Positions 10,560 to 24,349 of a stretch of DNA of 64,000 nt are shown piece after piece. The position numbers were made by a program, and so were the translations under genes. Under the pieces are notes generated by a model. It searched no databases. It saw only the letters and a program-made list of their open reading frames with translations, and had not been told where the DNA came from. Every line of letters begins with the position of its first letter. The first letter of the stretch is position 1. This DNA is from Gliomastix tumulicola (lineage: Eukaryota; Ascomycota; Sordariomycetes; Hypocreales; Bionectriaceae): NCBI GenBank assembly GCA_001599755.1, contig BCHX01000004.1:1302001-1366000 (forward strand), in the 5' to 3' direction.

Positions 10560-13500
10560 TAATCTCCCCTCTTCTAAGGTCTTTATCCTAAGACCTATTT
10601 AACCCTAGTGGTCTCTATAAGTCTTAGTCCCTAATTTCTTTTTCTTCCTACTCTATATCTTTATTAACTAAAATATTAAATACTATTATAAAATCCTTAT
10701 ATACTTATAATACTAAAAAATATTACCTTTCTTATATAGAGTTTATCTACTTATTTAGTTTTAAGTCTTCTCCCTACACCTATTATTATTCCTCTAATTA
10801 TATATACTATATAATTAGTGAAATTAGTTATTATAATAGGTGTTTTACTCTAGGTTATTCCTATAATAATTATCTATAGACTCCTTTTTCTACTAGTAAG
10901 TGCTCCTCTAGATCTCTAGTTATTATATGCCTAACTATAGTCCTTTTTAGTAGAGTGTTTAAACTTGGAGTTATAGTATCTTAAAGATAAGGAGGCCTAC
11001 ACTAAGGAGTTAATATTAGAGTAGTAGTGGTAACTAAATAAAGCTCTACTTAAGCGTTAGAACTAGTTAAATAAATCACTAGCCTAGATTAATTAACTAT
11101 ATTATTAGCAGAAACTACTAAGAAGTAAGGGTATTAAGATGCTTTATTATAATCTTATATTAATAGAAGAACTAGAGGAGGAAGAGTGAAAGGAGGTAGA
11201 GGAAAAGGTCTAGAAAGAGGAGCTAAAGTGAATATAGTAGTAAGAGTAGGAAGCCCTAGCCTAAATATAATAAGTTTACTCCTCTAAGGTAATTAATTAG
11301 TTAGCTATTTCTCTTAGTAATACCTTACTAACTAGATTACTTAAGGGTATTACTTAGAGTAACTTTAGTAGTATACTATTAGTAGATACTAGGTACTCTT
11401 TAAGTTCTTAACTAGTTTCTATATATTATACTTACTTTTATATTCTTTTTATTTAACTTTATATTTATCTTTATTATTAATTCTTTATTTATTTAAAATT
11501 ACTTCTACTTTAAATACTTTATTATATACTTTAATATATAAGTGTAGTTTATTAATTTTAGTGTCTTTTAGTACTAGTTCTAAAAGTGAAATATAAAAGA
11601 CTAGGTATAACTATATATTTACTAGTAATAAAAGTTAGTAGTTAAATATTAAAATTTTCTTCTTAATTTTAAATAGTTTAAGTTTTTTATAGTTTAATTT
11701 ATTACTTAATTATATTATTATAATTCCTTATTAGAGTAGGTAGACTATCTCTTCCTCTTTAAAGGTTAATCCCTTTAATCTTCCTTAGTTATAGTATTTT
11801 ACTATATATTTATATATAAACTTAAGTTATTTTCTTATTTTATTATATAGGTTAAGTAGTTCTTATACTATAAGGATAACTTTATCTATAAGTAGCCCTT
11901 CCTTAGGCTACTTTCACTATATAGGTTTATATTTATAGTTAGCTTTAAATAGTAAGACCTTAGTGAATTCCTATAGTACTAAGTTATATATAAACTAGGC
12001 TATTAGTAGGTATTTAACCTAGTTATCTTAGTTATAGTTAATATAATACTATAGGTACTACTTAAGTGTCTAGTTAAGTCTTTTTATTTATTTATTTATT
12101 TATAGTTATTTTACTATATTAAGCTTATAGTTAACTTTAAGTCTTCTTATTAAGCTTTACTAAAACTTAAATATAAATATTATCCCTTTATTAGAAATAA
12201 TCTTATTTAGTAGCTTATATTAGCTTACTACTATTTTAATAAACTAGTATATTAGTACTTTTATATTACTTTCTTCTTAATATAGAATAAAGTAAGTATA
12301 CTTTATAAAGTAATTTATAATAATAAATATACTATTATACTTCTTATTATTATTTAGTTTAAAGAAGTATAGTAGCTTTATAATATAATTCTATAATAGA
12401 GGTCTATAGTTCTATTAGGACTAGTAGTAGTTATAGTTCTCTATAGGGTTTATATTATATTAGCTTAGTAAGGTAATATTTTTAATATTATTTTATAATT
12501 CCTTTTATATTTTTATTAATTTCTTCCTAATTATAGCTTTATTTAATTTATTTAAAGGTCCTTTAGATCCTAGGGTGTCCTACTATAAGGTCCTTATAGA
12601 CTTTCTTAATAAGTTATCTTTATAGCTTTATAGGTACCTATATATAGTTTTCTACTTTACTTTATATTTCTTATACTCCTAGGAGGCTATTATCTAGTAC
12701 TAAGGGTAAATAAACTATATAGCTATTATTCTATAAGATATCCTTAGGTAATTCTTTATTTTTATATTATTCTACTTATACTTTAATTATATTAAGAGTA
12801 CTAGTAGGTATTATTTATAGCTATTCTTTATTACTTTTATTAATATAGATACTAGGTCTATTATTATTTCTAGTTAATAGTATATAGGTAGTATTAACCT
12901 ACTTACCTTTTCTAATTATATTAAGCTGGATTTATTAGATTTTACTATTATTTATTTACTTAAAGATTTATCCTTTTATAATAATATATTTTATATTATA
13001 CTCTAGTTTTTAGCTTAGTATATTAGCTCTTTTATTCTCTAATCTTTTTCTATAGATAATTTTATAGTTAAATTTAGCTATTATTTCTATATAGTGAAGT
13101 TATTAACTATTAAGTTCCTATATTATTATAAAGTATATAATATTCTTATAATTAGTATATATTATCACCTTATGCTTACTTCTTAAAAGGTAGTATTAAT
13201 ACTCCTTAAAGTATAATATAATTACTAAAAATTCTTTATTATAGATAGAGTAGTTTAGCTCTACACTATATAGCTTTTATGAGAAGAATATAATTAGTTT
13301 TAATCTTCTTTAGTTATCTTATTACTTAATTTACCCTATAACTATAAAGTTAAAAGTATTTATTTTTAATTTAATAGATTTCTTAGGGTTAAATATAATA
13401 AGTATAGGTTTTAATATAATATATCTTTTAATCTTATTAAATACTTACTAGTATACTAGTATTTATTTAAACTCTTAGTCCTTCTTTATAGCTTCTATAA

Positions 13501-16500
13501 GTAGGTTTATAATCTTATTAAAGTCTTTAATAAAATATTAGTAGTAGTTTATAAAACTAATAAATACTTATATTTCTTTAATAGACTTAAGTTATACTTA
13601 TTCTTTAACTATAGCTACTTTAGCTAGCTTTATAGTAATTTCACCTAGTTAAATAATATATCTAAGAAACTCTACTTCTTTTATATAGAAATTACTTTTT
13701 TTAAGGTTAATAAGTAGGTTTACCTCTTATAGCTTTATAAAGACCTTATAAATATACTCCTTATATTACTACTTATTTTTAGAGTAAATAAAGATATTAT
13801 TAAAGTATATAACTATAAATATATTAAGGTATTCTTATAGTATATTATTAATTATTCTCTAAAAGGTAGCTAGAGTGTTAATAAGCTTAAAAGGTATAAC
13901 TAAGTACTTAAAAAGTCTAAATTTAGTGTAAAATACTATTTTTCACTTATCTCCTTCCTTAATTTAAATAAGATTATATACTCCCTTAAGGTTAAGTATA
14001 ATAAAGATATTACTATTAATAAGCTTATCCTTAAGCTTATTTATAAGTAGTAATAGTATTCTATTTTTCTTTATAATAGTATTTAGTATTTAGTAGTTAA
14101 TATATAGCTTAAGCTTTCTATTTTTCTTTAGTATAAATATAATAAAATAGCTTATTAATAATATTAAGTATTAAATATATCCTTTTTATAGTATTTTATT
14201 AAGGTACTCTCTTAAAGTCTTAAGCTATAGCTAGTTAAGTAGGTATATCTTACTAAATAAAGGGTTTTTACTATTTATAATCTTAATCTTATAGTCTTAT
14301 TCTATATATTCTAGGAGTCCTATTTTAAGTTTATTTATAAATAGCTTCTTATAGCTATAGTACTATAGTGAAATATATTTTATTTTATTTATAGGGGCCT
14401 TTTATTTTTCCTATAACTTCTTCTCTATATATAGCTTTACACCTTAGAAGTAGTACTTTATCTAGTTAAGTATTTACTTCTTAATTCTTTATTCTTATTA
14501 TAAAGTAAGTTTATAATTAAAGTGTATTACTATTTAAGTTATTACTATATCTTATTTCTATTTATTAAGTGCTCTTTTAGTCCTCCTATTAAGGTTTATT
14601 ACTTAGGTAGGTTTATTATAAAATTTTATCTTCTCTAGATATTATTAGTCTAAAAGCTTTAATATATTCTACTATACTAAATAGCTATTACTTTAATTAA
14701 CTATAAGGTTATTTATTTATAACTATTTAAATCCTAGTACTATATCTTCTTTATTTAAGTTAAGAATATTAAATTAAATAGATATTTCTTAGCTAGCTAT
14801 AGTATAAGGGAGGTAATTAGTCTCCTTATTTACTACTAGCTTTAGTTTTTTATATTTAGGCTTAAATAGGGTATTAAGTATCTTAGGCTTCTCCTTCTTA
14901 TATTATAGTAGCTAATATAAATATATTAACTTAGGTGAAATAATATTATAGGTAGCTCTACTATTTAATAATACCTTAAAGTTTTATCCCTATATTTAAA
15001 CTTCTAAAGTAATACTTATTAGTCTTCTTAGGTCTTTTTATTTACTTTATAGAGCTCTTAGGTTTATTTAAGGGGTTTATTAATCTATAGCTTATATTAT
15101 ATTTAATATATTTAGTTTTTTACCTAATTATTATTTTAGTGGTAAATAGGAATATTATTAATAGTATAGTATACCTCTCCTTATATAGGGTATTATTTAT
15201 ATTTATTATAGTAGTTCCTTATAATATATTAATATTAAATAAGGTTATTTAAGGTCTCTTTAAGCTTAGTGTTAAAGTTAAACCCTTAGTTCTCTATATA
15301 GTATAAATCCTTATAAATACTAATAGGGTTTTTATTTAGTTTATATTCTTTATAAGGGTAATACTTATTAAAGATATTTATAGTAGTAGTTTTCCTTATA
15401 GGTTCCTCTATTAGTAGTTCTTCCTTCTACTATTATTATTTTTAATATTACCTCTTATTATATTATTATTAGTGTATAAGTCTCTATATATATTATTTCA
15501 CTTTTTACTTTTACTATTTATACTATTTATTAACCTTTTATTATTAGTAGACTTTATAGTGCTTATTCTAGTAGTTATTAAAGGTATTAAAGTTCTAATA
15601 GCTCTTAAATCCTATGAATTAGATTATTACTTCTTTATATTAAACTTATTATATCTTATAGGCTTTTATTTTATATATCTAGTAAGGTTTAATAATAGGG
15701 TTAAGTTTATTATATATAGAGTATATCCTATTAGTAGCCTTTTATTTTATATATTCCTTATAGGTATATATATAATATAAGATCTATAAAATCTAGTTAT
15801 ATAATTAATACTTTAGTTTAAGAAGTAGGTAGTCCCTCTTCTTAATTTATAGGTTTATAACTCCTTAAAGGTAGATATTATATAGTATTTCTATAGGGAA
15901 TTAAAGGAACTTTTAGTACTTATTAGGAAATAAGCTAATTTTACTACTATTAAATCCTAGCTTCTAATTAGCTAGCTCTTCCTTATTAAATTCCTCTATA
16001 TTATATATACTTTTATTATAGGGGTTATTATTTTTAAAGTAGGCTTTATTACTTAAGTTATATTATACTATACTAAACCTCTTTAGTTAGATATTAAGTT
16101 TATTTAATATATAGATATAGTAGTAGTCTTCCTAGTATATCTCCTATAAGGTTAACTTATATACTTTATCCCTTAGTATCTCTCTTATAGTATTAAACTT
16201 CTTTTTTATCTTCTATTTAATTTACTTTTATATTTATAGGGCTTAGTCTTATTTTAATAAGTAGTAGATATTTACTTTATACTCTTACTTACTATAGTTA
16301 TAATAGGTAATAGGTTAATATTCTTAATTATTATTTATCTTTTATTATAGTATATTTAGTTCTATAGGACTAGCTCTTATAGTAGCCCTAAATATAGTAT
16401 TATTTAAATTTTACTTCTAGTTATTAGGGTTTTAACTACTCTAGTTATATTATTATTATTATTTAGAATAGCCTTAGTTAAGTTTATATAGTAGAGTATA

Positions 16501-17527
16501 GTATTTCTAGTAATTACTTTACTTTCTCTCTATATATTAAGTATATTATTAGTTATTAATTTTAATAACTAGCTTAATTTATTTATTAAAGTTTATTAAA
16601 AGTTATTATTTATAAGTAAGTTTATCTTTAATCTTATCCTTAAGTTTATTATATATAATACTAATAAAGTAAAAATTATTCTAGTTAAGATATATTATAA
16701 GAACTTATTCTTTAGTAATATAATTTAAAGTAGCTTTAATTTATTATAATTAGTTTAACTTCTAGTAAGCTTTCTCTTTTTTATTAATAATACTATAGAG
16801 TTAAGTAAGTATATATTTAAATATATTAAAACTTCTATATAGTTTAAGTATAATATTATTAGCTTAATCTTTAATATATTTATCTATTTAGGGTTAAAAC
16901 TATTATAGTAGCTTCCCCTTAAAGTAGCTAAATATAAACTTAACCTTATAAATATTACTAGTAAATAATATAAGGTAGTATTTAAAGTATATCTTTAGCT
17001 TAATAATAAAGAAGTAAAGCTCCTTAAGGCTTTTATTATATAACTTTAAAGCTATAGGTTTAAGGATCTCTTTAGTCTTCTTACTCCCTTAGGTAATATA
17101 TATAGCACTATATACTTCTTTAAGTTATAATTAATACTACTTAGTATTATAATTTACTTTATCTTAAAGTTTACTAAGGATTTATTTAAAGTACTTATAT
17201 AGGGTTTAAAGTTTATACTTTTTTTACCTATTAGTAGCTTTAAGCTACTCCTAAAGTATATAAAGTAAGTTACTAAATAAGTATATATTATTATTACTTT
17301 ACTACTAAAGTATCTAGAGATCTTAGTAAAGTTACTTAATTTTTTTATTATTAGAATTATTATTATTATTATTAGTAGGTAAAGTAACTATAAAGGTATT
17401 TACTTACTTAAAGTTAATACTAAGAATAGTAAATAACTTATTAATATTAGAATATCTAATAGTAGATATAATATCTTTATATTATTTAGTCTTTAATATA
17501 GTAGGGTTTAAATAAGAGCTATTAATA

Positions 17528-17985
17528 TATAATAAATAAAGTGATTTATTTAATATAGGGTAGTTAAATTAGGGTTTAAATAATATTATATATTCTTAGA
17601 ACTCTAGGATATTTTAATTAAGTAAAGTAATAGTTATAGCTAATAAGTTATAAGTATTAGTAAGGCTAAGAGGAATTAGTATTAATAAAGAATACTTTAG
17701 CTTAGTATACTTATTAGTAAAGGGTATATTTAAGTAAAGTGCTTTATTAATAGCTAATAAGCTATTTAATTTATCTAGGTAATAACTATAGTATATATAG
17801 TGTGTGTTAGTTTATAATATGTGGGTGGTTCACTTAGTTCACTTATATCCTAGTGAATATTATGACCTAGGTGAACTAGGGGTATAGGGTAAGTAGTTTA
17901 AGCCCCAGATTAGATCATCCTAACTCCGGTCTACCTTGCCCCACAGGGCCTGTGATCCTATGACCATGTTGGTTGGGTTGTAACA
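17528..17985 (-). repeat. E1 5' LTR (right copy)
   Basis: 458 bp. In minus orientation it starts TGTTACAACCCAACC. Its outer part (about 17810-17985) keeps CpG, CpA and TpG, whereas its inner part is fully RIPped. Confidence 0.9.
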
Positions 17986-17990
17986 CCCAG

Positions 17991-18500
17991 TCGCACCAGG
18001 CAGCAACTAAAGGCTACCAAAGAAAGAATAGTCTCTTAGTAGGATATACCTATAGAGGTCGGTCGAGGCAGCACAAAGCTATAGGTCTAGGCGAGGGCGC
18101 AACAGCCTAGGTAGTCGGGCTTCTGTAGCTACAAGAAGAGTGTCAAAGAGGCATAAGAGCCCCGAGTTAATCTAAGGACAACAAGGCCCAGAGGTTGGAG
18201 CAGCAGGGTGCTGCATGTATCTAGGCAGCCAGAGCTATAGAGGTCAGTCAGTTAGTTGGGTAGGAGAGAGCAATAGGCTCAGAGTGGTCAGGCTCAGGCC
18301 GAGCTCAGTCAGGCTTAGGTAGACCCAGGCAGGCTCAGGCAGAGCATGTCTAAAGCGGCGAGAGCAGCTCAGCTTAGCTCACAAGAGAGGTAATTAAGCG
18401 AAGCTGTAAAGTAGCGAGCTTGAGGAAAGAATTAATAATAGCGAAGTATAGCTTCTAGTAGAGCTTCTATATAAGCTAAATATTAAACCTTTATAAAATA
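17991..18500. other. Non-RIPped island between E1 and E2
   Basis: About 510 bp of ordinary GC content lies between the two retrotransposons. It is rich in CpA, TpG and CpG, with repeated GGCTCAG and CAGGCTCAGGC words near 18280-18350 and a CTATATAAGC motif near 18470. No ORF of note is present. The short words and TATA motif could mean a fragment of another LTR, but I could not match it to anything. It seems to be low-copy sequence that escaped RIP. Confidence 0.55.
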
Positions 18501-18505
18501 CTAAG

Positions 18506-18972
18506 TGTGACGAATGGGGTGATCCATCTAGTGTAGGGTAGTTAGATTAGGGTTTAAATAAGTTTTATATTCTTAGAACTCTAGGATATCTTAACTAAGT
18601 AGGTAGTGGTCACAGTAAGTAAGTATAAGTATTAGTAGTACTAGGATTAATATAGTAGAGGACTCTCTTAACTTAAATACTTATAGGTAAAGGATACTTT
18701 TAAGTAAAGTACTTTATTAATAACTAGTAAGTTATTTAATTTATCTAGGTAATAACTATAATATATATATAAAATAGTATTTTATATAGTTTACCTTATT
18801 TACTAATACCCTATATATTTAGTAAATATTATAAACTTACTTTAGGGTAAGTTATTCTATATTAACCTATCTCTTAGGTGTAAACCTTAGCTTTAAGATA
18901 AAATATCTCCTTCTTAGTATACCTTAACCTATAGGGTCTATAATCCTATAACTATAGTATTAGATTATAATA
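18506..18972 (-). repeat. E2 3' LTR (left copy)
   Basis: Starts TGTGACGAATGGGG, 467 bp. It is similar to but distinct from the E1 LTR, sharing for example TTCTTAGAACTCTAGGATAT. Confidence 0.88.
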
Positions 18973-21251
18973 TAATCTCCCCTCTCCTAAGGTCTTTATC
19001 TTAAGACCTACTTAAGTGTTATAAACCCTATGTGTATTATATTCCCTTCCTTGTTCTTTTTTTTTTCCTATCTATTAATCCTTATTAATACTATAGTAGA
19101 TTATACTATATATATCCCATGAAATTTAAAATAATATTACATAGACTATATAGTGTTTATTTAATTATTAAGCTTTAAATCTCATCCTTATATTTATTAT
19201 AAGGCCTCTAACTATTCTTATTTTATTATCCCATGTATTAACTAGTATAATAATTACTTCCTACTTAGTTATTTATATAAGGGCTACCTATATATTAAAA
19301 TATTAGCCTATAGGTAGCTTTATTCTAATTATTATTTATTTACCACTAACTTACTCCTTTTAGTTAAGTATATTAACACTAAGCTCTAAAGGTTAAAGAG
19401 TAAGGAGAAGGTAGTGGAGGAGCTACTCCTTAAGTGGTAATAGTAATTTAAGGAGAGTTAATAGAAGATTTTAAAGGTATTAATATAGCTAGGGCACCTA
19501 TATTATATAAAAAAGTAACTCTAGACTAAGAAGGTGGAGATACTTTATTATAATATAAAGAATATAAATTATCTTAAGGAGAAGAAGTATAAAGAGATAA
19601 AGGAGAAGACCTAATAGGAGGAGCTAGAGTAAGTATAATAGTAAGAGCAAGAAGCCCTTATTTAAATATAGTAAGCCTACTCTATAGAGGTAATTAACTA
19701 ATTAGCTATCTCCTTTAGTGACACCTTATTAACTAGGTTATTAGGGAATATTACTTAGGGTGATTTTAGTGGTATATTATTAGTAGATACTAGACACCCT
19801 TTAGGTTTCTAACTAGTTCCTAGGTATTATATTTATTTCTATATTCTTTCTATTTAATTTTATATTTTTCTTTATTATTAATTCTTTATTTATCTAAAAT
19901 TACCTCTACTTTAAATACTTTATTATATACTTTAATATATAAGTGTAGTATATTAATCTAGGTGCCCTCTAGTACTAGTTCTAAGAGTAAAATATAAAAA
20001 ATTAAGTATATCTATATATTTATAGGTAATAAAAGTTAGTAGTTAAATATTAAAATTTTCTTCTTAACCTTAAATAATTTAAGTTTTTTATAATTTAACT
20101 TATTACTTAATTATATTATTATAATTCCTTATTAAAGTAGGTAAACTATCTCTCCCTCTTTAAAGGTTAGTCCCTTTAATCTTCCTTAGTTATAGTATTT
20201 CACTATATATCCTTATATAAACTTAAGTTATTTTCTTATTTTATTATATAAATTAAGTAATTTATATACTATAAGGATAGCTTTTCCTATAAGTAGTCCT
20301 TCCCTAGGCTACTTTCACTATATTAGTTTATATTTATAGTTAGCTCTAAAAGGTAAAACCTTAGTAGACTCCTATAGTGCTAAGTTATAGGTAAACTAGG
20401 CTATTAGTAAATATTTAACCTAATTATTTTAATTATAATTAATATAGTATTATAGGTACTACTTAAGCATCTAATTAAGCCTTTCTATTTATTTATCTAT
20501 TTATAGCTATCTTACTATACTAAGTTTATAGTTAACTTTAAGTCTTCTTATTAAACTTTACTAAAATTTAAATATAAATATAATTCCTCTATTAGAAATA
20601 ATTTTATCTAGTAGCTTATACTAGCTTACTACTATATATAGAAACTAATATATTAGTACTTCTATATTACTTTCTTCTTAATATAAGATAAAGTATATAT
20701 ACTTTATAAATTAGTTTATAATAATAAAGATATTATTATACTTTATATTATCTCCTAATTTACTAAAGTATAGTAGCTTTATAATATAATCCTATATAAT
20801 AAAGGTCTATAGTCCTATTAAGACTAGTAATAATTATAGTTCTTTATATAGTTTATATTATACTAGCTTAGTAAGGTAATACTCTTAATATTACTTTATA
20901 ATCTTTTCTATATCCTTATTAATTTCTTCCTAATTATAGCTTTACTTAATTTATTTAAGTATTCTTTATATCTTAGGGTGTCTTACTATAGGGTCCTTAT
21001 AGATTTCTTTAATAAGTTATTTATATAGCTCTATAAGTACTTATATATAACCTTTTAACTTAGTTTATAATTTAGTAGTTCTTAGTATATTATTACCTAG
21101 CGCTAGAGGTGTATAGACTATATAATTTTTATACTATAAAACTCCTTTAAGTAATAATTCTTCTTTATATTTCTTTCCCTAGGCTTTAATAGTATTAATT
21201 ATAGTGCTTTTCTAGTATTTATAGTATTACTATATAAAATTAGTAATATTA

Positions 21252-24200
21252 AATTCACCATGGTGTCCTAGTTCTAACATGTGAATTAGTGTTCTATTAG
21301 TTCATGGTGACTATTAGTTCACGCTAGCGATAGTAAAATAAATATTTAACTAATATTTTAGATTAATATAAAGATAGATACCCTCCCTAGTATCCACCAA
21401 GTAGTATCCTAGGTAAATATAACTCACAATAGAATTTAACACGTTAGAACTATTTAATATATTATCTAATAATATCTATAACCCTAATTCTTAGATACTT
21501 CTAAACTTATAGTTCCCTTCTCCACCTCTAATAATAGGTGGATCTCCTAGTGATATACTTAATAGTACACTATTAGAGAACTAGATATATAACTAGTAAC
21601 CTTCTATACCTCTCATATATATATCTACAATAGATACACCCTTACCTATTATTATAGACTTAATAAATAAGGATATAGTCCTTATAGACCTATCTATAAT
21701 AATAGGCTTTTAGCTTACAGCAAAATCCATCTTCCTAATATACCTAAAGTGTATATTAGATAATAATAAATTCCTAGAAGGGATAAGTTTATTTAACTTT
21801 AACTAGTTTTATATAGTATAAGAAGACCACCTAGATAATACACTATACTTCTATATTATTAAAGAGTGGACTTAGAAATAGAATATTAAAAACCCCTATT
21901 ACTTCAACGTAGAAGGGTTCTATTTAAATATTAGCTAAATAAAAAATAGGATTATAGTGTGGAAGTACCTCTATAAGAAAGAGGGTAGGTTAATATATAT
22001 AGGTGGGGATATGGTGTAACTATAGGGAGTATAAAGAGAGGTGAAAAATAACTTCTAGAAAGAAGCTATTACACTTTTAACTTATAATATATTCCTATTA
22101 TATTTTAAAGAAGAGGCCCTAAAAGAACTAATATTATACTACTCTAATATTAAAGCTTATACTAATAATACTTTTAAACTAATAGCCCTAGAGTATACCC
22201 TGCCTATACTTTCTAGAATATAGGACCTGCCTAATATAATTACTAAATAGTAAGATGAATACCTAAATAATTTATCCTATAAGTATCTTATACCTCTACT
22301 AAGTGGGGAGGTGTGTTAACTAAGTTAGTAGCTAACTTAGGGGGAACCCCTTATCACTCCCCTAGGTGCTGGTGTGCCTTTTCATAGTCTGTGGCTAAGG
22401 CCTCTAGCGGGCCCTATGGGCGTAATGCTCTACTACACTCCACTACTTAATCTTAGAAGGTAACACCATCTTATATTAAGGCCACTCACTAGAAATAAAT
22501 AATATAAGATAAATTAAAGCTAATAATTACTAGTATAACTAAAGTCACTTTATATTTTTAGTAAGACCTAACTATATAAGATACTATAGGCTAGGTAACT
22601 AGGCCCTTACTACTACCTTAGTGGATGTTGGAATATATCTCTACTTAATAGGGATAAGTAGTATATTATTATTAATAATATACCCCTAAGCGATAAGGAT
22701 ATACTTAAACACTATAAGTAAATCCTTAGATGTTAAAATAACTTCTCTATAATAGATAAGTACCTTAAGAAGGTACACTTTCTGAAATAGGGATTACCCT
22801 ATATATACTTGGTAAATTAGGATTTATAGAAGTATAGAGGAGTAAATAGAGAATAGTTAAATAGAAATTATATATTTATAGAGGTAGATAAGCCTCTATT
22901 AGTTAAGACCTTATTTAGTATAAATACTTTAGATAAGAGGATAAATATACTTAGTTCTTTTTTGCAAGATATAGAGGAGGATATAAGTTATAATTAATTC
23001 TAACTTTCCCTTTAATATAATATTAAAGTAATAGTCTACACCTTAATAGTAGGTAGAGGAAGTTAAGTTTACTAATCTAAGATAATAGTAGAGGCCTTAG
23101 ATGTAGTAGTACTAGGCCTAGAATTATAGATATAGCTCTTCCTCTTCTTATTATAATTTAACTCTATTTAACCTAAAGTAGGTAAAAACTATTCCTATTT
23201 AATAGAAAAAGAGAGAATATAAAATAAAACTAAGAAATAAATATTAAACTAAGTCTTATTTAAACTAAAATAATATAACCTATTACTAGATCCTCCTAAA
23301 AAGGTAACTTTATAGTCTAAATTAACCTAAGTATTAACCTTCCTAAAAGATATAGAATCCCCTATATGAAAATACTAAACCTAATCTAATAATACTTTTT
23401 TTTTTATATAAGGTAATAACACCTGAAAGAAATAAGGCCTTATATCCTCCTTTAAAAATATAGAATTATCCCTAGATATAAACTATACTAGATTACTAGT
23501 GCTACTTAAGCATATAGTAAACCTATTACCCTCGCTATTAATAATCCAAGTGCTAAAATTATTAACTATAAAAAGATTATAGATACTAATATTTAGAGGT
23601 ATAAATATAATAATATATATACTTATTAACTAAGTAATATAAACTTTAAAATCAGCCTAGGTACTATGTAAAAATACCTTAGATTCACCTTACTGGGTGC
23701 TCTAAGATAATTTAATTATGGGGAGAGTAAAAAATAAATTACTCTATCTAGGATAAAGGGTATATATAATTAGGCTGCTGGTAGATGAAACTAAAGATAT
23801 ATCCTTGCTTTTTTTAGTTAATTTAACTTAATAAATAGTAGATGTAAATTAATAAAAATAATAGGAGGTTGGAAAATATAAGTGGCGACCACTATAATAA
23901 CTATATAGTATTTTTTTAATAATAATAATAATATTATTAGTAACCAGTAAAATGTATAATACTATAAGAGTGATTATTATAGTGAAAAGAGTTATAATGA
24001 GGAGTGTAGGGTCTATGAAAGTACTAGCATCTAGAATATATAATAAAAGGAGGAACTTAATTACTAGATAAATAGGAATTAATATATAAGGAAAACATAA
24101 CTTAATAAGTTAACTATGTTATATATAATTATATATTACATAAATATAATTAGAAGATATATATTCCACGTTAGTGGGGAAAACATGACTATATTAACTA

Positions 24201-24349
24201 TTATAATAACCTATTATAGTAATCACTAAGTAATCTCCCTAGAAATAGCAACCATATGGAGATAACCCCATACAGTCTCAGGACCTTATAGACCCTAAGC
24301 TAATAATATGCCTAGATTTAGGACACTAGGACACTAAACACCATGGCTG
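21252..24349. mobile_element. Unclassified ~3.1-kb insert within E2, weaker RIP
   Basis: The segment has no counterpart in E1 and keeps CpA/TpG at its edges and at 22310-22450, where a GC-richer patch contains GTGTGTTAACTAAGTTAG and GCGGGCCCTATGGGCG. The left edge has ACCATGGTGTCCTAG and the right edge has CTAGGACACTAAACACCATGG, which are partly inverted copies. TAATATTA lies outside both edges, as an 8-bp hAT-type duplication would, but the left copy is separated from the CCATGG motif by extra bases. A purine tract (AGTGGGGAGG) before 22310 alternatively suggests a broken LTR element. The class is unresolved, and the exact ends are uncertain. Confidence 0.4.

Larger units (their letters stand above)
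10102..17985 (-). mobile_element. E1: Ty3/gypsy LTR retrotransposon, RIP-inactivated, 7.9 kb
   Basis: Bounded by 458-bp LTRs that start TGTGACGAA and end GTAACA in plus orientation, and flanked by the 5-bp duplication CCCAG (10097-10101 and 17986-17990). The coding strand is minus. The purine tract next to the left LTR reads on the minus strand, and the reverse-transcriptase core at 13781-13807 reads YFNNIFIYS, the RIPped form of the YxDD signature. Internal sequence is saturated with TAA and TAG stops, and ATG is nearly absent. An ORF at 15472-15780 inside it starts at GTG and is a hydrophobic artefact of the AT-rich sequence. The element cannot encode any protein now. Confidence 0.9.

Noticed and set aside
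15472..15780. 102-codon ORF inside E1
   Set aside because: It starts at GTG, is composed of Leu/Ile/Phe/Tyr from TA-rich sequence, and lies on the non-coding strand of a RIPped retrotransposon.
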